DNA of 64,000 bases from Butyrivibrio sp. XPD2002 (GCF_000423945.1 NZ_AUIY01000008.1:1-64000); one strand, 5' to 3'; positions 30,469-38,981 are shown, counted from the stretch's first letter. The notes: a model not told the origin generated them from the sequence alone. A program made the numbers and translations.

Positions 30469-31047
30469 TTAACTGGCTTTATCCAACTTTTCAATTACAG
30501 CATCAGCAGGACTGACCTTCCCTGCAATTATATCTTCAGATTCTCTTCTCTGCGCATAAGCCCATATATAAAACGCAAACAGTTTTATTGCCTCTCTTCT
30601 TGTATTTCTGACTCCGGATTCACTCATTGAATGTTTTACAGCCATTTTTTCAACTGACATTATCTTATCATTGAGATAGCTTTCTTCGAGTATTTCCCTA
30701 TAGAGCGATCCCACATCATGAAAATCCGCTACCATCCCTAGTACCATATCAATTTTCTCAACAATCCAGGATGTATTGAGAACTCTTGTAACGAATAAAG
30801 ACTGTTTCTTCTTTGCCTCTTCACCTTCATCCTGCATTATTAGAAGATATTCTCTTCTCATTTCCTGCTTTTGCTTCACCACCTGTTCAGATGTAAGTGG
30901 CACGGTAATCGGCGGATTATCTGAATGAAGTATCTCGCAATACTTCTCCAGTAACTGCTTCGTTATCTTTGATACAAAACGTTTTTCCAAATGCACCATC
31001 TCCAGATACTCATTGATTCTTGCTTCATGTTTTGAGATCCCACTCAT
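30469..31047 (-). CDS. 192-aa helical protein of unknown function
   Basis: Starts MSGISKHEARINEYLEMVHL after AAGGAGG. All-helical; residues 130-160 (KMAVKHSMSESGVRNTRREA) could be a HTH as in phage-type late regulators, but I cannot assign a family. The frame continues upstream to 31140 without a ribosome site. It lies beside the phage-type repressor gene and may belong to the same small element. Confidence 0.6.
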   Translation of the reverse strand: MSGISKHEARINEYLEMVHLEKRFVSKITKQLLEKYCEILHSDNPPITVPLTSEQVVKQKQEMRREYLLIMQDEGEEAKKKQSLFVTRVLNTSWIVEKIDMVLGMVADFHDVGSLYREILEESYLNDKIMSVEKMAVKHSMSESGVRNTRREAIKLFAFYIWAYAQRRESEDIIAGKVSPADAVIEKLDKAS

Positions 31048-31113
31048 ACCATTTCCTCCTTGAATAATCCCTCTATCACAATATCCCCACATAAGAAATC
31101 TCAATTCTTTCCA

Positions 31114-31184
31114 CAAAAAAATCATGGACCCAAAAAACATACAAGAGGGTTGGTCCCCCTTGTGTGTTTTACAGGATCCATGAT
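31114..31184 (-). terminator. Large terminator hairpin of the repressor gene
   Basis: A long stem directly after the stop codon at 31185, with outer arms AATCATGGATCC / GGGTCCATGATT and inner ACACAAGGG/CCTCTTGT pairing, then TTTTTTTG. Confidence 0.75.
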
Positions 31185-31676
31185 TTATAATTCGGAGTCT
31201 TCATCATCAGTCGTATCCGAATCCTCAACTAATTCCTTCATCAGATAACTCATTATTCTGCGTTTGTCTTTTTCATTTTTCAAATTTCTGAATGATAATA
31301 AGAATTCCTGGCATTTTATAGAGCTTGCCATAAAGTCATCATCATTAGACAACTCCAGTTTTTTAGGAAACCTCTCATCTCCAGTAATAAGCCAAAGAAT
31401 GTTAATGTCATCTACATAAATCAACCTGCTAAGCTTCTCCGCCGTCAGAGCCCGCCCTTCATTTTTCATTTTAGAAAAATTCTTAGGATCCGTCTCCAGA
31501 GATTCAGCAAAAAGCACTCCTGAATATCCCTCATTTTCAATCAGGTATTCAAAATTTTCTTTCAGCTTTTCACGCCAAAAATGATCTGTATCCGTGCTCC
31601 CTTTGCTATAAATATCATGCCAGATTTTGAGCTTTTTCTTTATTCTCTTTTTTAAGCCATCACCATTTTTTCTCAT
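31185..31676 (-). CDS. Phage-type HTH repressor-like protein
   Basis: A 163-aa protein starting MRKNGDGLKKRIKKKL. A Cro/CI-like HTH is suggested by YSGVLFAESLETDPKNFSKM followed by ALTAEKLSRLIYVDDINILW, then an acidic tail. GGTGGAG gives the start at 31676. The promoter region between it and the divergent phosphatase gene has two similar palindromes (31742-31764, 31909-31930), fitting autoregulation. Confidence 0.6.
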   Translation of the reverse strand: MRKNGDGLKKRIKKKLKIWHDIYSKGSTDTDHFWREKLKENFEYLIENEGYSGVLFAESLETDPKNFSKMKNEGRALTAEKLSRLIYVDDINILWLITGDERFPKKLELSNDDDFMASSIKCQEFLLSFRNLKNEKDKRRIMSYLMKELVEDSDTTDDEDSEL

Positions 31677-32016
31677 AAGCATATCTCCACCGAATAATGT
31701 ATAGGATTTCATATGAAATAAGAACTCACTAAACGGCGACTAATATCGCCGTATTGGCGATATTTATTTCAACATGCCTATTTATTTATAGTTTCACAAT
31801 ATAGTATACTTTTATATTCTTACTAAACCATATATTGTAGATCAGTTTCCAATCTTCTATCAAAGAAGCATTATTTTCCCCTTCCATTCCAATATTTCAG
31901 AATCGCTGTAATGGCGATTTATAGTTCGTTTTTTACGATTAAATACTTTACAAGCTTTACAACATTTTTCATGATGCTATCGTTATAATAAAAAAAGAAA
32001 ACTAGGAGATAACCAT
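31677..32016. promoter_or_regulatory. Divergent promoter region with two matching operators
   Basis: Two related palindromes are present: ATATCGCC-GTATT-GGCGATAT (about 31743-31763) and AATCGC-TGTAAT-GGCGATT (about 31910-31928). They share ATCGCYGTAWTGGCGAT. A third half-match (CGGCGACTAATATCGCC) overlaps the first. A_TATAAT_-like box (TATAATA) sits near 31983-31990 for the plus-strand gene. No other gene seen. Confidence 0.6.
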
Positions 32017-32766
32017 ATGGCAACATACGCTGTTTCAGACCTTCACGGACAATATGATATTTTTGAAAAGCTTCTTGAAACCATCCATTTTTCAGACGAT
32101 GACTTCATGTATGTTCTTGGCGACGCCATCGACAGAGGACCTGATGGAATTAAGCTCCTTCAGATGATCAAGGATGCTCCCAACATAGATCTTCTCCTGG
32201 GAAATCATGAATTTATGATGTTAAACGCAGTGGCTCCTGATGGATCTGTGGATGATACCCCGGGAAAAGATGCCTATCTGTGGTTATACTCAAATGGTGG
32301 AGAAGTTACTTTTGAACATTATAAAGAATTGTCCCCGGATGAGAGAAAAGCCCTATTGGCATGGCTTAATTCCAGAGTTCTCACCACTCTTGCTTTTATA
32401 GGTGATAAGACTTTCTGCCTCACCCATTCATATTTCAAGATAGCGCTTATAGATACTGAATATAAAGACTGCGATTACCTCGTAGTTTGGAACATAGTAT
32501 GGAAAACTCCTTTCAGAGCAGACATATTTGTTCCAACAGATGATTATATTGAAAACGACTGGGAATTCATCATCGGACACGTCCCTGTCCAGAGAGTAGC
32601 AGGACTTGATGGAAAATTCGAAGCATTCCATGAACAGAACATTACGCTCATAGATGGCGGCTGTTCCTTCCGGGAAAGGGCAGCCCTTGATGATAACGAA
32701 TATGGTGTCATCTGCATCAGGCTCGATGACATGAGAGAAACTATTCTGACCTTTGCGTCTTTATAG
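32017..32766 (+). CDS. Metallophosphatase (PP1/ApaH-like)
   Basis: A 249-aa calcineurin-like phosphoesterase. Metal motifs: SDLHGQYDIF (D8, H10), LGDAIDRGPDG, LLGNHEFMM, and later THSYFK and GHVPVQR with the remaining His ligands. Related to Ser/Thr protein phosphatases and diadenosine tetraphosphatase. AGGAG precedes the ATG. It is divergent from the repressor gene, sharing its operator region. Confidence 0.85.
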   Translation: MATYAVSDLHGQYDIFEKLLETIHFSDDDFMYVLGDAIDRGPDGIKLLQMIKDAPNIDLLLGNHEFMMLNAVAPDGSVDDTPGKDAYLWLYSNGGEVTFEHYKELSPDERKALLAWLNSRVLTTLAFIGDKTFCLTHSYFKIALIDTEYKDCDYLVVWNIVWKTPFRADIFVPTDDYIENDWEFIIGHVPVQRVAGLDGKFEAFHEQNITLIDGGCSFRERAALDDNEYGVICIRLDDMRETILTFASL

Positions 32767-32795
32767 CTTTTCATAGAGCTCAAAGATATGCCGTT

Positions 32796-32833
32796 AAAAA
32801 GGTGGACAGTCACTTCAGCGATGTCCACCTTTT
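32796..32833. terminator. Bidirectional terminator
   Basis: Stem AAAAGGTGGACA/TGTCCACCTTTT with a 13-base loop, 30 bases after the phosphatase stop and 46 bases after the stop of the minus-strand 54-aa gene. Confidence 0.8.
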
Positions 32834-32878
32834 CATGTATTTATTATTTCAGCTTCATGCCATCTTTATCGACATTTA

Positions 32879-33043
32879 TCAGATAGTAAATGTTGCTCCA
32901 AAAGCTATAACAGGAGTCTTACCACATCGGCTCATGCATGAAAGTCTCTCTGAAAATTCAGCGAACAGCTTCTGAACTGCTGCATCTCTCTGTGCCTTTT
33001 TAACTTCTGCTTTTCTTGTATCCTGAACGTCGTTAAATCTCAT
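32879..33043 (-). CDS. 54-aa cysteine-pair peptide
   Basis: Starts MRFNDVQDTRKAEVKKAQRD with TAGGAGG 10 bases upstream. The N-terminal 35 residues are charged and helical; the C-terminus turns abruptly to SCMSRCGKTPVIAFGATFTI, with two Cys and a hydrophobic tail. Leader-plus-core layout, but no double glycine. It may be a peptide precursor or small regulatory protein. Own terminator downstream. Confidence 0.6.
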   Translation of the reverse strand: MRFNDVQDTRKAEVKKAQRDAAVQKLFAEFSERLSCMSRCGKTPVIAFGATFTI

Positions 33044-33491
33044 GGTATATTCCTCCTATCAACTTTATGGTTGCTTGGCTGTCTGTGTTTTCCTTATGTT
33101 TGTATTATGCTTCATAACCGGTTTTAAAAACATAATATCCATTGGTTTTACTTCTTATGCATTTGGTGTTTTGTAGTGGTTATCATGTTTTGTAGCTTAA
33201 GAATAATATATATTTGTCCTTGTTAATATCATTCATATTGCTTTTTTACCATTATAATTGTGCAATATTGAAACCGACTTGACTTGACCTCCGACCTTTC
33301 GAACTTGAGATTTCGAATTTTATGGAATTAAAACAGACAATGATATACAAAAGATGACAGTAATGAACTTCCATACGACAGTGGTGGACTATACGTAGAC
33401 AGCTATGGTTTTTAGTGTCAGTCGATTTGCTCCATATAAAAACAGCTGCGGATTTTTAACTCCACAGCTGCCCATCTTATCATTCTTTATA
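33044..33491. other. Non-coding gap
   Basis: AT-rich sequence carrying the promoter of the 54-aa gene (near 33060-33130) and, at the far end, a minus-strand terminator (33436-33472; 10-bp stem CAGCTGTGGA/TCCGCAGCTG then TTTTT) for the HD gene. I see no further gene. Confidence 0.6.
33436..33472 (-). terminator. Terminator of the 33.5-37.1 kb operon
   Basis: Ten-bp stem CAGCTGTGGA/TCCGCAGCTG (one G-T pair) followed by TTTTTATATGG, 20 bases past the HD gene stop. Confidence 0.75.
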
Positions 33492-34079
33492 TCATCCCTT
33501 TATGTTTCCTTTGCTTATATGTTCCCGTATTATCTGATCTGTAAGCTCATATAGCTTTTCAGAACCTTCCTTTGTCTTTGACTGCCTGCCATATACCTGT
33601 TCCTTTGTGACACCATGCTCTCTCCAGTCTCCTCCATCGTTACTGTTATTCAGCATAAGCGGCTGAAGGTTATCCATGGCATGTGCAAACTTGGATTCAG
33701 GAGTTTCATTTTCCTCAAACTCATCAAAAAGAGCTGTCAGTTCCTTTTTCTGGTCCTCCGGTAAAATCGAGAATATCCTTTCCTTGGCTGCATCCTCGCG
33801 TTCCTTCTGGGTAGCAAGCCCCTCTTTGTCGTATGCATATGTATCGCCGGCATCAATCTCAACTATGTCATGAATAAGGCACATTATCATGACTCTTGAA
33901 ATATCAATCTCACTATTTGAGTATTCCTTAAGCAGATACGCCATGATAGCCATATGCCAGGCGTGCTCCGCATCATTTTCATTTCTGCCTTTTCCTGACA
34001 GATGAGTCTGCCTGAATACATTCTTTTCTTTATCTATCTCCAAGGCAAACTCCATTTGCTTTCTCAATCTGTCATCCAT
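33492..34079 (-). CDS. HD-domain hydrolase (YfbR-like)
   Basis: A 195-aa HD protein of the YfbR/5'-nucleotidase type. Metal ligands: NDAEHAWHMA (H38/H41), CLIHDIVEIDAGDTY (HD near 72), and a later SKFAHAMDNLQPL Asp. This family dephosphorylates dNMPs or related nucleotides. It ends a run of overlapping genes and is followed by a terminator. Confidence 0.8.
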   Translation of the reverse strand: MDDRLRKQMEFALEIDKEKNVFRQTHLSGKGRNENDAEHAWHMAIMAYLLKEYSNSEIDISRVMIMCLIHDIVEIDAGDTYAYDKEGLATQKEREDAAKERIFSILPEDQKKELTALFDEFEENETPESKFAHAMDNLQPLMLNNSNDGGDWREHGVTKEQVYGRQSKTKEGSEKLYELTDQIIREHISKGNIKG

Positions 34080-34082
34080 TAT

Positions 34083-34424
34083 TTATTCCCACTTCTTCCA
34101 CACCTCAGGCTGATATCCCAGCGTGGACTGCTTACCGTTTCTAACAACAGGTGTCTTTATTATCTGCTGATTCTCAAGCAGTTTTTCCAGTTTATCTTCA
34201 TCTGCAATATACTGGATAAGTGCGACTGCATCCTTATCCTTAGCATCAGGATTAATCATGTTCATTATACCGCCATTAGCACTTGCAACGGAAGTCAGTT
34301 CACCTTTACTCATGCCTTTTTCCTTCATATCAATGAACTGATATTTGATGCCGCGCTCCTTGAAAAAACGCTCCGCCTTCTTTGTATCATTGCACTTTTT
34401 GGTGCCAAAGATCTGTATATTCAT
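34083..34424 (-). CDS. ArsC/Spx-family thioredoxin-fold protein (copy 2)
   Basis: 113 aa, same as copy 1 (2623-2964) except at seven conservative positions; Cys11 and the TPVVRNGK segment kept. Here it lies between a GNAT gene and the HD hydrolase, a different setting from copy 1, so the gene alone was duplicated or transferred. AGGAA before ATG. Confidence 0.8.
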   Translation of the reverse strand: MNIQIFGTKKCNDTKKAERFFKERGIKYQFIDMKEKGMSKGELTSVASANGGIMNMINPDAKDKDAVALIQYIADEDKLEKLLENQQIIKTPVVRNGKQSTLGYQPEVWKKWE

Positions 34425-34427
34425 TCA

Positions 34428-35216
34428 TTATTCCTCATCAAAATATATTTCATGGTTGAGTATGATATCCATTTCATGCCATTTTTCTCCGCCCCACTCA
34501 GATGCGGATTCTCCCCTGTCCAGGAATCCAAACTTGCTGTACATCTTAACTATATTAGCATGACACGTAAGCACCAATCTCAACCTTCCACGTTCCTGTT
34601 CTCTTCGACAATAGTTATATACAAGCTCCCTTCCAAGTCCCTGTTTTCTGTATTCCGGGAGCACATCAAGGCCAAGTATCATGACATTCTTCCCTTCCGG
34701 ATTATGAGTACCGGCATCAGTGAAAAATTCATCCCTGAAACAGAACTCATCTGTTGCAATTCCGTTGAGAAAACCAGCAATCTTACCCGTTTCCTTATCT
34801 ATCGCCACCATAAACAGATCGCCGGCTGCCTTTATGCGCTCTATCATGTTCTCTCTGGAACATGCTTCATTAGGAGGAAAGCATATTCTTTCTATCTCAG
34901 CTACTTCTTCTGTCTCCTCAGGTTTTATTGTACGAAAACTGTATCTCTCATATAAATCATAATCTTTAGAATCGATTTCTCCGAGCAGTTCCCGTGCCTT
35001 AGTCCTGCCTGCTTCTGTAAGGTAAACATATTTATATGTTCCCCTGCTTTTCCTTGGATTTACAATATAACCTTCATCATCAAGCCTGTCTATGCAATCA
35101 AAATCGTAATTTTTCCATGACATCTCATTAAAAGGATTGCCTTCTCCGTCATTAAAACGAGTCAGATACATGAGCGCCAAAGTAAGTTCATCTATCGCCT
35201 GTTTCCTTGTCTTCAT
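34428..35216 (-). CDS. GNAT acetyltransferase with N-terminal DUF6429-like domain
   Basis: A 262-aa two-domain protein. Residues 1-85 (LTLALMYLTRFN..., MSWKNYDFDCIDRLDDEGYI, YKYVYLTEAGRTKARELL) look like DUF6429, winged-helix-like. Residues 92-262 are a GNAT domain with VLPEYRKQGLGRELVYNY as the acetyl-CoA loop and NIVKMYSKFGFLDRG near the end. It overlaps the DUF4298 gene by 29 bases. Substrate unknown. Confidence 0.75.
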   Translation of the reverse strand: MKTRKQAIDELTLALMYLTRFNDGEGNPFNEMSWKNYDFDCIDRLDDEGYIVNPRKSRGTYKYVYLTEAGRTKARELLGEIDSKDYDLYERYSFRTIKPEETEEVAEIERICFPPNEACSRENMIERIKAAGDLFMVAIDKETGKIAGFLNGIATDEFCFRDEFFTDAGTHNPEGKNVMILGLDVLPEYRKQGLGRELVYNYCRREQERGRLRLVLTCHANIVKMYSKFGFLDRGESASEWGGEKWHEMDIILNHEIYFDEE

Positions 35217-35760
35217 CGTCAGTAGTACCTATCCTCTCCAATAATTCTCTATTACGCTCCAGTACATTATAAATACCATCTTCAGAAAGTACTCCTCTCT
35301 TCAGCCTGTCCGGAAATTCTCCTTTTTCATCCATTGAAAAATCATCCTTCCACTGCTGGCTCGTGTAATATGATTCCAGCTTCTTTATCTCCAGCTGGAA
35401 CTCTCTGTATTCTTCAATCTGTTTTTCAAGCGAATCCATTTTTTCCTGGGCCTTGTCCAATATTTTCTCCATCAAGAAAATATGCTGTGGCACTTTCTCA
35501 GACAATAGCCGATTACGATACTGCTTTTTCTTGGAATTATATCGCTGCACTATCTCATGATCAGGTATCCAGATTTCTGCTTTCTCTATCTTGTCCATAA
35601 CAAGCATTATTGCCTCATCATTAGTAAGTCCTTCCTCAACCTGTTTCTTATATGCAGAATACATCCATTCTGAAATCTTAACCCGTTGCTTTTCTTTCAG
35701 CTGCTTAAAGGTTTTATTCATTTGGAGCAGTTGTCCGTTTACCTTCTTATGTTTACTCAT
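35188..35760 (-). CDS. DUF4298 domain protein (copy 2)
   Basis: A 190-aa coiled-coil protein. The block YYTSQQWKDDF...FPDRLKRGVLSEDGIYNVL near residues 128-175 is DUF4298; a central coiled coil (LDKAQEKMDSLEKQIEEYRE) precedes it. Similar in order to the 178-aa copy at 21770-22306. It overlaps the genes on both sides. Confidence 0.7.
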   Translation of the reverse strand: MSKHKKVNGQLLQMNKTFKQLKEKQRVKISEWMYSAYKKQVEEGLTNDEAIMLVMDKIEKAEIWIPDHEIVQRYNSKKKQYRNRLLSEKVPQHIFLMEKILDKAQEKMDSLEKQIEEYREFQLEIKKLESYYTSQQWKDDFSMDEKGEFPDRLKRGVLSEDGIYNVLERNRELLERIGTTDDEDKETGDR

Positions 35761-36340
35761 ATATCACCATAATGTTTTTGTCCCAGTATCCATCAATATG
35801 CTTTTCTGCTGTCACAATACCTTCCATATCTTTCCAGGCATCGTACCATTCGTCCGGAATAAGATCATCCAACACTACAGGCCCTACGCCATCCACGTAC
35901 GGACCTAATTTTTCAAGCGTCTTTCTCAACTTTGTCCTGGCTTGTGTTTTTTCATTATCCCTGAGAAGATCCAGAATATCATTAGCCTGCTCACCCTTAA
36001 CGCCATCATAAAAGCCATAATAACCGCCATCATCAAAAGGATCTTTCTCATCGACAATACGAGATATCACGATTGGATATTCCGCTACATCAGACACCGC
36101 TATAATGTAACGCTCACTCCTTTTATTGGCAACTATTACACCATATCTGACATGTATAAGCGGCCATCTGTCCCCAACTTCAAGTTCATTTTCTGTTAGC
36201 CACTCATCCTCTACAGAGACATACTTTTCATTTCCATCATCATCTATAAGAGTAACCGAAACCTTGGGCTTTTCTCCAGGCTTCAATTCTTCACATCCAT
36301 AGTCTCCATCAAAAATCTGTTTTATCTTCCACTGTATCAT
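35753..36340 (-). CDS. 195-aa hypothetical protein
   Basis: Starts MIQWKIKQIFDGDYGCEELK right after the stop codon of the 53-aa gene. N-terminal half beta-rich with acidic loops (LIDDDGNEKYVSVEDEW), C-terminal half helical (DILDLLRDNEKTQAR). Unnamed family that I have seen in Firmicutes operons with DUF4298, not otherwise known. Overlaps the DUF4298 gene by 8 bases. Confidence 0.65.
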   Translation of the reverse strand: MIQWKIKQIFDGDYGCEELKPGEKPKVSVTLIDDDGNEKYVSVEDEWLTENELEVGDRWPLIHVRYGVIVANKRSERYIIAVSDVAEYPIVISRIVDEKDPFDDGGYYGFYDGVKGEQANDILDLLRDNEKTQARTKLRKTLEKLGPYVDGVGPVVLDDLIPDEWYDAWKDMEGIVTAEKHIDGYWDKNIMVIYE

Positions 36341-36502
36341 TTATATCTTATATCCTCTGCATTCCCCAGAATCAGGACGCTCAATAATAAAATCCTTCGG
36401 ATCCAGTTCTTCCTCATCTCCGAAGAGATTTATCTGCTTTGCTCCCTCTATCATTTCATCATAAGACTGTTTCTCAGCCTCAGTCAGTTCCCTGATTTGC
36501 AT
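36341..36502 (-). CDS. 53-aa acidic small protein
   Basis: Starts MQIRELTEAEKQSYDEMIEG with GAGG close upstream. The stop TAA abuts the ATG of the next gene, so it belongs to the operon. Contains the acidic run INLFGDEEELDPKDF. No known family. Confidence 0.6.
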   Translation of the reverse strand: MQIRELTEAEKQSYDEMIEGAKQINLFGDEEELDPKDFIIERPDSGECRGYKI

Positions 36503-36509
36503 ACTGCCT

Positions 36510-37121
36510 CTAATAAACCTCTTTATCCCTGCGTTTATTTACTGTCTCATTTTCTGCGTTTATCTTTGAAAAACATGGGCAGGTCTCATCATGGTCATTT
36601 ATGATACCGCAGGCCTGCAGGTGCGAATAAATCGTTACTTCACCAACATACTTGAATCCACGTTTCTTCAGGTCTTTTCTGATAGCCTTAGACAGCCCGT
36701 TACTTACCGGTATTTTACCTCCAAGCTTACTGTGACCGTTATACAGAATGATCTTATTATCAGAATATGACCACATATAGTTACAGAAGCTTCCGAACTC
36801 TTCACGTACCTTCTGAAAGCACTTTGCATTGTTTATAACAGCAGCTATCTTCCGGGGAGACTTTATCATATCCTCAGTATCAAGGATTCTCTGAATATCT
36901 GCATCATCATAGGCTGCAATCTTGTCATAATCAAATCCATCAAAACATGACCTGAAAATCTCGCGCTTTTTAAGCATCAGATCCCAGGAAAGGCCGCACT
37001 GCATACACTCCAACATCAGATGTTCAAACATCTTTTTGTCATCATGCACCGGAATACCCCATTCATTATCGTGATAAGTCTTATTCCGTTCGTTGAAATC
37101 AGCCCATCCGCAGTAACCCAT
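36510..37121 (-). CDS. tag: DNA-3-methyladenine glycosylase I
   Basis: A 203-aa Tag-type glycosylase that removes 3-methyladenine from alkylated DNA in base excision repair. MGYCGWADFNERNKTYHDNEWG contains Cys4 and His17; the second zinc pair is H-x3-C in INDHDETCPCF. LECMQCGLSWDLMLKKRE holds the pocket residues. The last 12 residues are extra. AAGG precedes the ATG. First gene of the 36.5-33.5 kb operon. Confidence 0.9.
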   Translation of the reverse strand: MGYCGWADFNERNKTYHDNEWGIPVHDDKKMFEHLMLECMQCGLSWDLMLKKREIFRSCFDGFDYDKIAAYDDADIQRILDTEDMIKSPRKIAAVINNAKCFQKVREEFGSFCNYMWSYSDNKIILYNGHSKLGGKIPVSNGLSKAIRKDLKKRGFKYVGEVTIYSHLQACGIINDHDETCPCFSKINAENETVNKRRDKEVY

Positions 37122-37651
37122 GCTATTGCCTTCCTTTATTTATGTGCCATGAATAAATTATATCTCAGATGCAGCCTTCAAAATAGCCATATAATAGAAA
37201 AAAGCTGCCCATCTTAGGCAGCTGTTATTTTAGGGAGGATGCTGCCTGATTCTTCACCAGACAGCAGTTATGAAAAAGTTATTATCAATATTAACAAGAG
37301 TTTCTGTCCTCTTGATAGCTTTATGATACAGCCAGAAACTTAACTCATCTTAAAAATGCTTTGAACAGTTTGTAAATAAATACCCGATAACGTTCATAAT
37401 CTGTTTACATGACTTTTGGTTTGAATTTAGGTTCAAAATGTATAGTAATATCATCAAGAGGAACATACCCCCTCCTGATAACCCCCCTCATAAGAAAACT
37501 TTTCTTCATAGCACAAAAGCCAGTAGTCGCGATGATTACTGGCTTCCCCTCATTTATAAGAAGATTCCGAAAGGATTTTTTGAATTAAAATAGCCCTCCC
37601 CTCCGCATATTTACGAAGAAGAGAGCCAACCCCAAATGATATGCTTGCCTC
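37122..37651. other. Non-coding gap with two terminators
   Basis: Minus-strand terminators lie at 37197-37223 (AGCTGCC/GGCAGCT, TTTTTT) and 37516-37544 (AAGCCAGTA/TACTGGCTT, TTTTG). Between them a minus-strand frame of 38 codons (MFLLMILLYILNLNSNQKSC, about 37453-37337) follows AGGAGG; it might be a microprotein or an sRNA, but support is weak. The stretch at 37558-37630 matches 7998-8200 minus the palindromic insertion. Confidence 0.5.
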
Positions 37652-37963
37652 TCAAACAAACTTTACAGCTGTTCCATAAGCCATTATCTCAGCTGCACTC
37701 TGCATTACAGAAGATGAGGAATATCGTATTCCAACAATCGCATCTGCCCCAAGAGCTTCTGCTTCCTTGATCATCCTGTCTGTGGCAAGACTTCTGGCCT
37801 TACCCATCATCTCGGTATAGCTTCCAAGCTCACCACCTACCAGAGTCTTAAGACCGGATCCGATATCCTTAAAAGCATTAACTGTCTGAATAGTGCTTCC
37901 CTTTACAAGTCCCAGCATTTCCAGATTCTTTCCGGATATTGTTTCTGTAGTAACCATCATCAT
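37652..37963 (-). CDS. YbjQ/UPF0145 family protein (copy 2)
   Basis: 103 aa, differing from copy 1 (8235-8546) at five positions. Conserved KTLVGGELGSYTEMM and LGADAIVGIRYSSSSV. GGAGGTGG upstream. Downstream partner of the GlsB-like gene. Possible metal-binding pentamer. Confidence 0.85.
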   Translation of the reverse strand: MMMVTTETISGKNLEMLGLVKGSTIQTVNAFKDIGSGLKTLVGGELGSYTEMMGKARSLATDRMIKEAEALGADAIVGIRYSSSSVMQSAAEIMAYGTAVKFV

Positions 37964-37978
37964 ACTTTGCCACCTCCT

Positions 37979-38215
37979 TTAAAACAGCTTTCTACCAAGC
38001 CAGATGCAAATGCATGCACCAACAGTTGATACAATCAGGCTGCCTATTAAGCCTGTAGCTGTAAATCCAATAAGCTTGAATACAAATCCACCGACCACTC
38101 CGCCAAGCACACCAAGAATAATATTCTTAAGTGTTCCTGACTTCTCGTTCATGATATTGCTGCCTATAAAACCTGCTATAGCTCCAAGGATAAGTCCACC
38201 AATAATTCCAAACAT
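37979..38215 (-). CDS. GlsB/YeaQ/YmgE family stress membrane protein (copy 2)
   Basis: 78 aa, differing from copy 1 at two positions (SNIMNEKS for SKIMSEKS). Three Gly-rich TM helices. TTGGAGG precedes ATG 38215. It is 26 bases downstream of the 99-aa gene and heads the YbjQ pair. Confidence 0.85.
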   Translation of the reverse strand: MFGIIGGLILGAIAGFIGSNIMNEKSGTLKNIILGVLGGVVGGFVFKLIGFTATGLIGSLIVSTVGACICIWLGRKLF

Positions 38216-38241
38216 GTTGTTTGCCTCCAATCTTACTTTTC

Positions 38242-38541
38242 TCAGTTTTCCTGTACTATTACGATACCACCATATATGATAGTTCTTTTTCCATCCAGGT
38301 CAAATTTTACTTTTCCGCCTGTCTCGGTATCCTCTATATCAATCTTACCGGTATATGATGTGATCTCATTTCCATCATAGTCATACACCGTTACGGTTCG
38401 GTCAAGACCTCCGGAATACTCGGAATTTATTGACTTTAACGCTCTCTGCACAGATGCCTTGTTCAGCACAATTATGATAACCATGAAAATCATCACAAAA
38501 ACAACTGCGATTCCTACTGTCTTTTTACTCTTTTTATCCAT
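38242..38541 (-). CDS. 99-aa membrane-anchored protein
   Basis: An N-terminal TM anchor (VGIAVVFVMIFMVIIIVLN) and a C-terminal extracytoplasmic beta domain (RTVTVYDYDGNEITSYTGKI, GKRTIIYGGIVIVQ). Similar small envelope proteins occur in Lachnospiraceae; no name known. GGAGG precedes ATG. Possibly the first gene of the GlsB/YbjQ operon; the first copy of that operon lacks it. Confidence 0.65.
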   Translation of the reverse strand: MDKKSKKTVGIAVVFVMIFMVIIIVLNKASVQRALKSINSEYSGGLDRTVTVYDYDGNEITSYTGKIDIEDTETGGKVKFDLDGKRTIIYGGIVIVQEN

Positions 38542-38730
38542 AACAAACCTCCCAGACGTCTGCTTATATGTTCAAGCTATTTTGGACTCTTCCGCAGACA
38601 ACTGTCTGTTGATGATATAAGTATATGTCCGGTTCATGTCATAATACATATTCATAGTTGCAATATCGATAACCTTATTCCCCATAAGTGGTAAAATATA
38701 GGAAACGATTTCTTATGCGAGGTGAAGAAA

Positions 38731-38877
38731 ATGCCAAAAGAAAACAAGAATCATGATAACAAAACTCCAAAAAATAAAGATATGCTAATAGGTGCAGGAG
38801 CATTACTCTCAGTAATAGCCGTACCCTTTACTATCCTTGCAGGACTCCTTTTAAATGACAGACGAAAAAATAAATGA
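38731..38877 (+). CDS. 48-aa single-TM microprotein
   Basis: Plus-strand frame with GAGGTGAAG before ATG. MPKENKNHDNKTPKNKDM is a charged N-terminus, followed by a TM helix (IGAGALLSVIAVPFTILAGL) and a basic end (NDRRKNK). Unknown function. Confidence 0.6.
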   Translation: MPKENKNHDNKTPKNKDMLIGAGALLSVIAVPFTILAGLLLNDRRKNK

Positions 38878-38981
38878 TTTATGTTCACTTAAGTTTCGGA
38901 TGATAATATACATACATCGGGAGATGAAAATCTTCTGGAAATAGCAAAGACACTTTTTTCATACAATTCTTCATAACAACC

